NCBI GenBank assembly: GCA_012976225.1
Contig: JAAVVG010000011.1
Location: 744,001 to 808,000 of the forward strand
Source: Golubevia sp. BC0850
Taxonomy: Eukaryota > Basidiomycota > Exobasidiomycetes > Golubeviales > Golubeviaceae
Direction of reading: 5' to 3'
Length of the DNA: 64,000 nt
Shown here in pieces: positions 53,470 to 64,000 of the stretch. The translations under genes and the position numbers were made by a program. The notes beneath the pieces were generated by a model that saw only the letters and a program-made list of their open reading frames with translations, had not been told where the DNA came from and did no database searches. Position 1 is the first letter of the stretch; each line of letters opens with the position of its first letter.

Positions 53470-55135
53470 CTTTGATTAAAAGAGAGTGATGAAGGAGGGG
53501 AAGAGAGATGGAGGAAAGGGAAAGAAGAAAGAAAGCTGGAACAGAATTCCTTTTCAACGCGGGATCTGTCAAATTCCGATCGGATTTTGACAACCCCATC
53601 GCCACATCTCTCTGTGAGATTGATGGTATCGGATCTTGAAACCCTTGAAGTGCTTAATTAGTGTGGATTCTAAGGTTATCCAAACAGAATCGGTATCTGT
53701 GAAATGTGAAAGTTGGAGAGAAGACCATGTATGTACGACCAACTGTCACTCGCAGCGCAGGGACGGACCCGAAAAGAGTAGAGGAGGAACGGGATGTCTT
53801 CCAACCATTGGGTCAATTCCAACAAAGTTCTCTTCCAACTGAAGCGCTGAAGCGCTGAGGCCCGACGGACTGCCAGCATCGATTCTTTTCGTTGACCTAG
53901 AAAGAAAGGACCTTTGTGCCAGTGAACTATCCATCGTTGGTGAAGAGATACTACAGCCGCAGCTGTAAACGCTTATGCCCAAGCGCTCAAGTTTGAACAC
54001 TGGCAAAGTTTTCGCATTTGAAGGAGCCAGATGTTGGTGTTTGGATTGAGGTTGCTTGATGGGTCCAAAATGTTTGAGGCAAATAGTGATTTGGCGTGGC
54101 CACCTTCTTCTCTCCTTCACACATCCTCATAATTCTTCAGTAAACGCAGCTACCATTCTAGCACCTGTTTACGGTTGTCAACTGCTTTCATTCAAGCGAA
54201 TCAACTCAAACCAGACAACTTCAATTCAAGTTCATCGTTTAGATCATCTAACAGACAACCCATCCAAGAATCTATTTCTATTTCAAACCCACTCTAGTAC
54301 ACCCACCCTCAACAATTCTTCAACCTTTTCACTTGGACCGGAAGCTGGTTCATCTTTTTCTGAATTGATTTCAGTCGTTTCTTACTTGAAAGAAGCGCTC
54401 ATCAGATAAAGAGGGCGAGACAGGCCTCTCTCTTCTCTCCACTTCCAACCACCAAAGGTGAGTCCTCATCTTGCCCTCCTCTCTCCGACGCGCGGCTGCT
54501 TGGTGGACAGATGGAAAGGGCGCTGAAACTAACTTCAGAGATCAAGGAATATTTTAAGAATGAAATCGGAAGACATTGGCTATGGATGGGAAGAGGAAGT
54601 AAGGCAGTTGTGTAATAGAGAGGTCCGTGTGGAATTCCGAGCCTTCTAGCTCTTTCCTTTAAGCCTAATAGACCTCTCTCCCACGTCTTTGTGAATTCAT
54701 CAAGATGGATAGATCAGAACTGAGAGATCTCGTGACGCACATCAGGTCTCCGCGCTTGATGCTGCGACTTTGGTGGCACAAAAAGTTGGACCCTTCTCTA
54801 GTCCTGCAATTCCCTGCTCACACTCCCACTCCAAACCTCACTCTTTGTCACAGGTTTCCCAACCCCATTTCGTTATCTTTTCAATCGTAACTCTCTTGGG
54901 TCACTGTTGAAGGCTTCGAATCCAACTATCAACTTCGAGTAAGACAAGCAGGTTTCTCTCAACCCACGTCTCTCAATATTGTAACTGCGTCCGATTTCGC
55001 TACGCATCAAAGTTCAGTCAAATATCTCTATACAGCCTCTACTCAGGTTCAACAATCTCAATCCAACTCCAACACTTCAACCACAACTCCAAGTTCTACC
55101 ACCACCACCACCTCTAATTCTAAATCAAAGCCACC
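53470..55135. other. Divergent intergenic region between FAD oxidase and WC-1
   Basis: The 1.67 kb holds both promoters. The last 130 bases before the WC-1 ATG are rich in CAA/CCA-type low-complexity sequence (CAACTCCAACACTTCAACC and similar), as in unstructured 5' UTRs. Short open frames at 53636-54409 show no protein-like continuity. No RNA gene was seen. Confidence 0.5.
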
Positions 55136-58100
55136 ATGTCTCCAAGCTTCGATTTCTCTGCCTTCATTAACGGCAATTCTCCTGGCAATCCAGACCTTCA
55201 ATCTTCCCTCAATCGATCGGACAACAACGATCCTTTCTCCAACGTGCCCCACTTAGGCGAGTCATCTTCGATGCTGATGCCTTCAAGTTGGGCCCTTCCA
55301 ACACTAGAAAGTGGACCTCTGACTTCCGTTCCAGCCGGAACAGGAGGAATCGATGTCTACCATTCTAGTGGTCCTGCTGGCTCTATCCAAAGGGAATCCA
55401 ACACTCAAGGGGTTCCAATCTTCACAGCTGGGGCACCCGAGAGTTACCGAGCTTCAATCGCAGCTCATCACTCTCATCTCCTCAATTCTGGTCTCAGTAG
55501 ATCCAAGAGACCCTTCCCAACTCGTCCAGCTGGTTTCGCCAAGTCGTCCTTGGCCGGAGGAGGAGCAGGAGGAGCTCACAGCGCTCCAAGTGTCCCTCGC
55601 AGTCTACAAGCCCTCAATCAAAAAGGACTCACTCTGCAAGAACGTCGTCGTCTCTCCCGTCGAGCCATCGCAGAGAAACCTGTCAGTCATCAAAGCTCTA
55701 GGTCTGGATCAAGAAGCAAACACAGCGGCTCATCTGAAGAGGGGATGACTTCTCAAACTTCGATTCGTACCGGAAAGCGTCATTCAAGAAGACACCATCG
55801 CAGCAGTCGTACCTCTTCATCTAGACAAGAACCCAGTTCCTCAAGTTCTATGCCAACTTCTCTACCAAGATCAATTCCTTCAGACCCTAGGATGAAGGAG
55901 GAGGATTCGGAATCTCTCTACGGAAATAGCAAGACGGGAGAGATCTACTCTGCAAGTGGGTTCGACATGCTAGGTGCTCTCATGCGCGTTGCTAATCGTC
56001 CAAACAAGCAAATCGCTCTAGGAACGGTCGATCTCTCCTGCTCCTTCACCGTCTCAGACGCCAGACATTCAGAGCACCCTCTCATCTACTGCAGCGAGAC
56101 CTTCACCCGTCTCACTGGCTACGAAATGGATGAGATCATCGGTCGCAATTGTAGATTCCTTCAATCTCCAAACAACTCGATCAGCAAAGGAGATCTGAGA
56201 GAACATACCGATCATCGAGCCGTTCAACACCTTCAGAAGAACCTCAAGGACAAGCAGGAGTGTCAAGTCAGTCTCATCAACTATCGCAAGGACGGAACTC
56301 CTTTCATCAACTTGGTCACTATCATTCCAATCAGCTGGGATACTCCTGGCGAAATCGAGTTCTTCGTAGGTTTCCAGGTGGATCTCATGGAGCAGCCAGG
56401 TGCAATCTTGGAGCGTACTCCTGAAGGTCTCTACGTCGTCAATTACGCCACTGCCTCTGCTCCAATCCCCGTTCCCGCTGCTCTGGTCCACGGAGGAACC
56501 GAATCAGAGGAGGAGAAACAAGCTCTACTAGCCAAAGATCTAACTCAGCTCATCGACGACGGCTCCAACGACACCAAACTCTGGTCTCGTCTTCTTCTAG
56601 ACCAATCTCACGATCTGGTCTTCGTTTTGTCTCTCAAAGGCAACTTCCTCTACATGTCACCTTCTTCTGAACGTCTCCTTGGCTACAAACCTCACGAGAT
56701 GGTCGGAAAGAGTATCAGTGAATTCTGTCATCCAAGTGACGTCGTTCCACTCTTCAGAGAGCTCAAAGATTCGACCAGCAACGCTAGCATTTCTGCAGCT
56801 GCTAAGAGATTCACTAGAGCTGATGGAAGCGCCAATCCTTTGACAAGAGGTGGTTCTGGACAGTCTGGTCCAAGAGTCAACCTTTTGATGAGGATGCGTC
56901 ACAAGACTGCTGATTACATTTGGATTGAGAGTTGTGGAAAACGTGAGTATCACAAGAGATGGACTTTCTCTTTGTCAGGCTGAAAGACATGTTGGAGGTT
57001 TCGCTCATCCTTAATCCCGCCCTCGCTCTCACTTCCCTCTTTCAGTACATCTCGAGCAAGGAAAAGGAAGGAAAGTAGTGATCTCCAGTGGCAGAATCAG
57101 ACCAATCTACAATCTGCCTTGGGAGAAGGTCAATCAGACCAGTCAGATCAAAGAGGCTTCTTTCTGGACCAGAGCCTCAAAGGATGGGCTCATACTGAAC
57201 GCCACTGCTCCTTCCGTCGACGTCATCGGCATCACTGCTCATCAAATGTCAGGCTCTCACCTTGGTCGATTGGCTACTGGAAAGAACGCGACTGCTCTCA
57301 TGGAAGCCCTTAAAGGTTCAGCCACCAAGAGTGTAGAGCACGAGCTAGATGATGGAGCTGGTCTCGTCGTTCCTGTCATCTCCACCGTCTACCCTCAGGC
57401 CTTCAACTCGACCTCTGACACTCAGACGGTCTTTGTTCGTACTCAGATGGCTTCGAGCAAGCCTGCTGCTCCCAAGCAACCCGGGGGTATGGATGTCGAC
57501 GGAGCTATGGACGTAGGAATGAAACAAGGAGCTGGAGGTTTCTTCCCAGCTGCTCCTAACGCTCCCTCCTCCGACCGTCACGGTTCTTCTGTTCAGCCCT
57601 CGTCATCCAAGCTTGACCGAGAGGATTCAGAGATGTCTCCGACCATGGACTCGTCCGCCAATGTCTTCAACGAACTATCGACTGACGCTTCTAGCTCTTG
57701 GATCTTCGAGCTACATCAGTTGAAGAACTCGAACCGAAGATTGAGAGAGACACTCAAATCTTTGAGAGTTTCTCGGCATCAAGCTGAGGAAGACGGGGCT
57801 GATGGATCTTCGGAAGAGGCCACTTCTTCTGCTTCAGGAGGAGGAAGCACCAATCAGCAGGTCAACCATTCCAAACCCACGATTGGAAAGGATAGAGGAG
57901 GAGCGGATCTCTCACTTCAAGGTCCAGCTCTCGCTCATCTGCATTCCTTTTCGAACAGTGGATCTGGATCGGGATCAGCCTCTGGATCTCACACGGATCT
58001 CTTCGATCAAGTTGGTGCTCTCAACTCTCGAATTCCTTCTGACGATACAGAGGTGACTTCCGGAGGCAGTAGTGGTGGAAGTGACGAAATTACTCAAGCT

Positions 58101-58220
58101 CAAAGAGATCAACGCTTCATGATGCAAGTCGACTCTGCTATCAATGGAGGACCGCATGGACCAGTTCAAAACCAACAGCCGATTGATCATAATCCAAAGA
58201 AGAGAAAGCACAGGGGCTAG
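55136..58220 (+). CDS. wc-1: White-collar-1 blue-light photoreceptor, LOV/PAS, no zinc finger
   Basis: Two exons (55136-56942, 57046-58220) give 993 residues. After a Ser-rich N-terminus with basic stretches (KRHSRRHHRSS) comes the LOV domain, about residues 280-425: YCSETFTRLTGYEMDEIIG, then GRNCRFLQ with the flavin-adduct Cys at 339, NYRKDGTPFINLVTI and GEIEFFVGFQVD. PAS-B lies at about 482-600 (SHDLVFVLSLKGNFLYMSPS, SERLLGYKPHEMVG) and PAS-C at about 640-700 (FWTRASKDGLILNATAPSVD, ITAHQMSG). The tail is Ser/Gly-rich and ends with a basic nuclear signal (PKKRKHRG). There is no C-terminal GATA finger, as is usual for basidiomycete WC-1, where the zinc finger is carried by the partner WC-2. 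The protein binds FAD, senses blue light and regulates light-responsive genes as a complex with WC-2, which is not in this window. Confidence 0.95.
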
Positions 58221-58406
58221 ATTCTTCCCCTTCTCAACCGTCCCTTCCGGTTCTAAGGTCTCCAGTTCGTGATTCTTCAACATTCGATCTTCCTTCAACC
58301 TCGGTTCCCCATCTCAGACAAGTCTATGATGAGCTAGTTCAACTTTCTCAGCCTATGCCAAATTTAATCATGAAAACCAGAAACAAACAAAACAAGTCAA
58401 AATACC

Positions 58407-58437
58407 AAAAAAAAAAAAAAAACAAAAAAAAAAAAAA
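58407..58437 (+). repeat. A-rich homopolymer tract, A16-C-A14
   Basis: Sixteen A, one C, then fourteen A lie about 190 bases after the WC-1 stop codon, in the probable 3' UTR or just beyond it. No retro-element body precedes it, so it is not obviously a retroposed poly(A) tail. Confidence 0.9.
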
Positions 58438-59088
58438 GGAACATTGTCCCTCTATCAAAGCCAGCTCCGCCGCTGTCCTCTTTTCTCTCCTCTAGCCCTC
58501 TCATGGTTTACTATTACCACGTCTTAATGGCACAGCTAGATCAGATCCAACTCTTCGGGTGAATCTACCACTCGACTTTCATTCACTCCAACAGCATCCT
58601 CTTTAACTAATTACATGACTCTCCGTCGTATACAGTATACCACCCCCACTTTCTTGTAAGAGTTAATTCCGGATGACTTCAATTCTGTAAATCACCTTCT
58701 CCCCCCCCCTCCTTCCTCTTTTGATCTAATACGGAGGATGTTTCGGCTGTACACTATTTTCTTTCCTCGTCGTTGTTTTCTCGTACTCTCCCTTTACACC
58801 TAGAATCCGAATCTGCTTCTTGAACGAGACAGTTGTGAATTGGCATGGTGGAGACTCGTCGCCACATCCCTTCGAACGTCTTCCCTTGCCCCTTTCTCTA
58901 AAACGCTTCAAATTTCTCACGGTCACCTTCTTCTCTCAAACCCAAACCTCAGAGAGCATACAGGTGATTAAAGCTTTAGTTTCATAAGAGTAGTTTTAAA
59001 AGTAGTTAAGACATAAGAGAGGAAGAGCGAGAAAGAGGCAAAGGAAAGTGGAACGGATAGAAGAGAGTTGTTTGGCATAGTTCGAAGG

Positions 59089-59109
59089 TTTTTTTTTTTT
59101 TTTTTTTTT
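59089..59109 (+). repeat. T21 homopolymer tract
   Basis: Twenty-one consecutive T. On the minus strand it is an A run, downstream of the PNRC-like gene. It could be a retroposition scar or replication slippage; no flanking target duplication was noticed. Confidence 0.9.
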
Positions 59110-60632
59110 AGCTTTGAATAGCTTTTATACGGGCAAAAGAGAGAAACGAAAAAGCGTCGAGAGTCAAGAGAAGGGATGAAAACGAAACATTGGGAGAGTA
59201 GAAGGAGAACAAAGCTGATTTGAGGGTAATCGATTCAGAAAAACAGTTTAACCTCAGGGATTGGGAAGCAATTTGTTCGACTTGTGATTTGAGATTGTCT
59301 TCAGAGTGACTTTGTAAAATCGGTTGATGAAAGAAAAGGGTTTCGAGGAAGACTTATTTGGTGGAAAGGTTGGAAAACGAACCTCTGGTTTTGATTGGAT
59401 GTTGATTTGAGATGAGAAAAAGAAAATACAATCTCTTTTCTGACCAAGGAAAGTTGAGGTGTTACATCTTTACAATGACGAGAGAGAAGTTGTTTCATTA
59501 ACCCGATTGTCAACAAGTTGATCTCGAAAAGGGAAAGGGAATCGATTAATCGTTGAAGCAGAGAGAAAGAAAAGAGAAGAAGATTTGAAGTTTGAAAGAA
59601 ACAAAGAAGTACAAACCGAGAGAAATTGATGGAACACTTGAGTTTGATGTTACACAAAGGACCATCGAGAATCAGAGGAAGTAGCATTCATAAAACCTGC
59701 AGTTGAGATTAGAAACCAAAGAGAGAGAAAAGACTTTAAAACGGGAACCTTAGATGATTGGATTGAGTTTGATGATTGAATGAGTAGTGATAGGGTTCCT
59801 TTGGTAGTAGCAAGAAGCCAGCATTCTTATAGAGTCTTAGTGATTTCAGGCAATTAAAACATCTAGAGGTTGGTGAAAAGGGAGTGAACGCTTTGAGAGT
59901 TCAACGATTTGTTTGAACCTTGAGCTGGAAAGATTGCGTCTAAGATAAAGAGGGTAAAGAAGAATTGTAAGGAGTGACCGGTCTGTTGCTACTATGAAAG
60001 AATACGATGTTGATGCTGTTGAGGGTAGAGATAAGGAGTGTTCTAAGTTGAAACCGATTCTTTATTGTATCTTGAGTCTTTGAAAAGCTTTAATTTACTA
60101 AGAGAGATGAGATGTCTGAATTGATGGATTCTTCGTTCTGTGTTTCTTGAGATTGGACCTTTGCAATGTTGATTTGGAAGTATGATTCGATAAGGGAAAA
60201 GAGAAGAGAACGAAACTTGAGAAAAGTGTTGAAGAAAGGGGTAATTATAAACCAAGAGGATCTTTATTGAAAGTTGTTTGGAGTTGACTAGCTGGAAAAA
60301 AGATGATTTGAGATTGAAGGACCCCCTCTAATGATTACACGAGAACTCGATATTTTGAACCCTTCTTCTTGCTATCTTGAGAACCACATCTTGGAAACTA
60401 GAAAAGAAAGAGCAATGGGAAGAAAGAGTCTTGGAGGATTGGAAAAGGAAGAAAAGACTTGAGAGTGGAAGAGGTTGATGAATTAGAAGGCGACGGTAAT
60501 TTGGAAATTGATAACCAGTCTTTGAGGTGAGAATCATAGAGAAGAAACAAACAGAGAAGGAGTTGAAGAGAAGGGGAGAATTCAAAGCATGGCAGAGGCT
60601 CGCTTGGTCATGATGTTGAAAATGAGCCCTCA

Positions 60633-62390
60633 TCAAATAGGAGTTCCCATCATTCTAGCCAACAAGTTCTCAATAGTAGTTTGTCTGTTGTCCTGATTGA
60701 AGGAATTCCTGTTATCGACCGGAGCAGTGACACTCCTCGTGGATCTATTCATTTCTTCCTTTCCACTTTCACTCCCGCTATCACTTCCACTACCACTACC
60801 ACTACCGCTTCCATAACTATTATTAGAACTACTAGTACTTTCCCCCAAAGGATGATGTCCATTAAAGCCATTTCCGAAATTTCTAGAATTCCTAGCTTTG
60901 AATTGAGGAGCAGGTAGACTAGCAGGAGAAGGTGAGTTATGGAAATTAGGTCCAGCGTAAGCATTGACATTTGGATGTTGATTGTTAGCTTTGTTAGGAG
61001 TAGGCTTGTTGTTTCCTTTTCCTTGGCCTTTGATCGGGGTACTTGGATGATGAACACTTGAAATTGGGGAAGACTGATTGAAAACGTCATCAATGTAAAT
61101 GGACGAGTTTGAGGAATCTGGATGAGAATTATGGTTTCCTAAAGATCCTGAACGAGTTCTGCCTTGAAAATTGGCATTGGAATTTGAAGCTCCAAAGGTC
61201 GCAGCATCCCTGGCGTCGGCGAAGGTGTCGTAGGCTAGACCGGTGGTTGAACGTGGTTTGTTGGAGGAAAGTAATGCTTGTTGCCAAGTGAGAGAAGAGT
61301 CTGTAGGGAGAAGGGAAGGAAAGGGAGGGAGAGAGTTGTCATGAGCACAGGGGTCTCGCGGTGGAGGAGTGATAGGTCGTTGCCCCTCTTTGGGATTCGA
61401 ATCCGTCTTCTTTCATTCAAGTCCGTTCTTTCCCCCAATCCAAAATCGTCTACTCAAGGCAACTGTCCCATCTCGCTCCACTCCTATCGCCCCTCGAGCT
61501 ATATCCCGTTGACGCCCCTTCTTTCGCCCCCCTTCTTTTCCGATCCCGTCTTATGACTCACCATGCGCTTCCAGGTCTACCGACTTCTTCTTTCCACCCA
61601 AATTTCCGACACTATTGTTCTTTGAAATCCCACGACTCTGAGGTCCATCCTCCCCATGAGAGCCCGATCCCGAAGAATTGGCCAACAATTGTTGTTGCCA
61701 AGTCAATCCAGAATCCCTCTTGTTCTCCGAAGCTCCCACTGACCTCTCATTTCCTTTACGAGGAGGAGTAGAAGGCATTTCCCAACCACTAGAAGAATCC
61801 AACAAAGCATTAGCTGAAGTCTTATAGCCAGTTCCATTGCCAGATTTGTTATGAGTAGTAGGTGCTGATTTCGAAAGTTGAGAGATTCCATTGTCTTTCT
61901 CCACCTTTTTCATGTGCTTTGATGCAGAGGATTTGTTGCTGTTCTTAACTGCTACAGGATGAGCTTTAGAAGAGATAGGAGAAGGTGAAGATGGAGGTCC
62001 ATTTCCTGAGATGCCCGTTGAGGAGGAAAGTTTGGAGACTTTCTTTGACTTTGAAGATTTCTTCTTATTCTTTGATGAATCTGAAGCGGTTGAATCGACT
62101 TGATCTTGTTGTTCTGAAATTGGTTTTGATAAAGTGATTAGTCCTGGAGTGGATTGTTGATTGGATGGCTGAGGTGAATTAACGGTGGTAGAAGAGGAGG
62201 AAGAGGAGGTGGTTGGTTGTTTACGTTGTTGTGATGACATCGATTTCTTGTTTGCATTATTGTTTGATGTCGATTTAGTTGACTTGTTATTCGATTGTTT
62301 CAAGTTACGAGAAGGAGAATGAGATGGTGAAGGTGAAGATGGTCTGGAGGATGTTAAGTGAGGTGGATTCGATCTCATCGTCGCCAGCAT
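60633..62390 (-). CDS. PNRC/Edc1-like enhancer of mRNA decapping
   Basis: Two exons (62390-61562, 61300-60633) give 498 residues. Most of the protein is Ser/Asn/Lys-rich and disordered. Three short motifs stand out: GWEMPSTPPRK near the end of exon 1; LTWQQQLL in exon 1, repeated as LTWQQALL at the start of exon 2; and YAGPNFHNSPSPASLPAPQF near residue 390. The last matches, from memory, the proline-rich motif shared by human PNRC1/2 and yeast Edc1/Edc2 (tyrosine, small residues, then LPxP), which binds the EVH1 pocket of Dcp1 and activates Dcp2. The protein is therefore likely a cytoplasmic cofactor of mRNA decapping and decay. A Gly-Ser dipeptide tract ([15 protein letters not shown]) precedes the C-terminus, which ends in a short helix (IENLLARMMGTPI). 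Confidence 0.78.
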
Positions 62391-64000
62391 CGTTGAATTA
62401 GAGGAGAAGTCAGTTGACTGAGTTTATGGGTTGGATTGGATTAGAGATAAGGGAAGAGAAGAGATGTAGAAGGAGGGGAGAGAAGGAGGGGGGGCAGGAG
62501 GAGAGGGAGAGGGAGAGGGCACAGCCAGAGACAAAGACAAAGGGAAAGTGAGTGAAGGTGGAATGGGTTGATGAACTAAGATGACGATCATTCATATCGT
62601 AATTTGAATGAAATACCTACGTTAATATTGAATGAATAATTGCAGGGCAGGAAGATTGACCGATTCAAAGCCAAAACGTTCTGGATGGAATTGAATGGAT
62701 GAGTTCCTGAGAGTTTGAAGGATTTGGATTGGATGCACTTTGCGAAAGTAGACGTGACGTGAAGGAGTTGAGCAAAGTTAACAGAATTTGAATGGATTGA
62801 AATGAATTGCTTGAAGATCTTGAAGAGGAGTTGTAGGAGTTGCGTAGCTTGGGGGGAGAAGGTGAAATGAAGAAGAGGAGAGTCGGGCTTGTTCGCCACG
62901 TGGGAAAAAATTGAGAGGGGGAGTTCTCAAGTATAATTTAATGATTCGATATACCAGATTTTGATTGCAGAACAGCAGTCAAGCTCAAGTCAATGTCCAG
63001 ACACCATGATGTCCTTCTTGCCTGGAGGGGACTTTCTTCACAGCGTAACCCCCTCTTCTTTGGTTTCCCTCAGGTCAGATCCATTCCGGAAGTTTCTGAA
63101 GTCAAGTGAAGAGTTTGAAGAGTTTCAAGCTTGCTTAACTAGAAAGAGGCTGGAATTACAGCAAACTCCTCCCTCCAGTACTTTTTCTTTTCTTCTCCTA
63201 GTTCCCACCCACCTTTGCGCTTCCTCTCAGTTGGCAAATTCTTCGAGTTCCAGGTAGGTGAGCGTTCTGGTCAGAATCTAGATTCAGAATTCCTCTTTCC
63301 TTGGATTAGTACAGATAGACGAAAGAAGGAAGAGCAAACTTGTAGATGTTCGATGTGGATCTTGAGGCTGTTCTCTTTCTCGACCTTTCCAGTTCAACAG
63401 TCATCGGCGTCGTTCATTCTTCAGAAATGACCACTCATATCTAAACACTTCAACCATCTGTATGCCAGAGATCCTCTGCACCAAATGAATGTAACTGTCC
63501 CGTGAGACGAATATGTTGGGTGGCAAATCGTTCACTTCTTTTGTCCGTTCCACCACTCCCCACCACTCAGTCCATGGGCATGATATTTCATGTGTGGAAC
63601 GTCCTGTGTGTAATCTGAGATCTGAATACTTCTTCATGTCTACAGGAAGCACTATAGCAAACAGGAATCCAAAAGAGTGAGCGGCACACGGATTCATGCT
63701 CCAACAAGGCCACTGCCGCGCGTCAGTAAAGTTACTCCTGCGGACTGCTGGCGAGCAGCTGGCGATCTTCTTGAGGTTGGCGACTTTCTGGCGATGCCCC
63801 AGCGACCTTCTGCTCTTCGCAGCTGGCGATTTGCTGGCGATTTGATCTTAAGACGCGACTGTGATCGCCCACTACTTCTCTCGTCTTTACAATGTAGAGA
63901 AATCTCTTCTCTTCCCAACACCATCAGCATCTACTTCTCCTCTACCCAGTTCCTCTCAAACAGGTCTTCCATTAGCTTTCATCACTTCATGCTCTATCAG
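62391..64000. other. Terminal 1.6 kb without a convincing gene
   Basis: The first 500 bases are the promoter of the PNRC-like gene, with G/A-rich tracts (near 62470-62520). A 98-codon plus-strand frame at 62961-63257 has an ATG but no recognisable motif, and its last third looks like intron or UTR sequence. A degenerate 7-bp repeat lies at 63748-63840. Confidence 0.45.
63748..63840 (+). repeat. Degenerate short repeat, unit CTGGCGA
   Basis: Exact CTGGCGA occurs at 63748, 63759, 63788, 63823 and 63834, with variants TTGGCGA at 63777 and CCAGCGA at 63799. Two pairs are spaced exactly 11 bases apart. This is far too dense for chance and suggests a decayed minisatellite or a cluster of protein-binding sites. 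Confidence 0.75.

Larger units (their letters stand above)
58221..60632. other. 2.4-kb gene-poor interval between convergent genes
   Basis: The interval contains two A tracts (58407-58422 and 58424-58437), a 21-T tract (59089-59109) and, from about 59100, AG-rich sequence on the plus strand that is T/C-rich on the minus strand. Open frames (for example 59301-59687 minus) are hydrophobic T/C-rich shadows without domain signals. It may hold a long 3' UTR of the PNRC-like gene or an untranslated RNA; sequence alone does not decide. Confidence 0.45.

Noticed and set aside
58407-58437. Poly(A) tail of a retroposed sequence
   Set aside because: No retroposed body or target-site duplication next to the A tract; it sits in the expected WC-1 3' region.
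61340-61400. tRNA-like B box (GGGATTCGAATCC) in the intron of the PNRC-like gene
   Set aside because: No A box at the right distance and no cloverleaf can be drawn.
62961-63257. Plus-strand 98-codon frame starting MIAEQQSSSS
   Set aside because: It has an ATG and could be a small gene, but no motif, conserved pattern or clear exon border supports it.

Overview
The window is nuclear DNA of a filamentous or dimorphic basidiomycete fungus. The evidence is many short spliceosomal introns (about 50-400 nt, donors almost always GTGAGT), a White-collar-1 photoreceptor with a LOV domain but no GATA zinc finger (the basidiomycete form), a mitochondrial-type acetolactate synthase, and long Ser/Asn/Pro-rich disordered protein regions. 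Ustilaginomycotina is a guess; the sequence does not settle the subphylum. I see no rRNA, convincing tRNA, CRISPR array, virus-derived element or full transposon.

Layout, left to right. 1-3020: 3' part of a long coiled-coil, probably kinesin-like, gene (+). 3809-4579: small secreted repeat-peptide precursor, copy A (-). 5162-5271: short hairpin element. 5624-8295: Ariadne-type RBR ubiquitin ligase (-), head to head with an Afi1/MesA polarity protein (8464-12122, +). 12719-16610: kelch-repeat protein (+). 17082-23170: very long RING-H2 protein (+). 24017-26410: orphan acidic/Ser-rich protein (-). 27713-29756: 7-TM membrane protein (-). 31014-34560: DEAD-box ribosome-biogenesis helicase Drs1 (-), head to head with mitochondrial release factor 1 (34725-36648, +). 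37165-37934: peptide precursor, copy B (-). 39113-43404: GRAM/VASt sterol-transfer protein of the Lam/Ltc family (+). 44538-47119: ILV2 (+). 47541-50834: COG8 with a long charged-helix tail (-). 51560-53469: secreted FAD-linked oxidase (-), divergent from WC-1 (55136-58220, +). 60633-62390: PNRC/Edc1-like decapping enhancer (-). 62391-64000: no convincing gene, with a degenerate 7-bp repeat near the end. Exon models were built by hand; each was checked for GT/AG borders and a continuous reading phase across all exons.

Most genes are housekeeping and functionally unrelated. The candidate new system is the pair of 150/151-residue secreted precursors 33.4 kb apart. Each has a signal peptide, Lys-rich linkers and two copies of a roughly 28-30-residue module that starts AANGLW, carries one CDTG and one DDCDGWF box, and is bordered by dibasic sites. 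Their exons 3-4, with both surrounding introns, are identical over about 570 bp while the 5' exons and flanks have diverged. This looks like a Kex2-processed peptide family kept alike by gene conversion.
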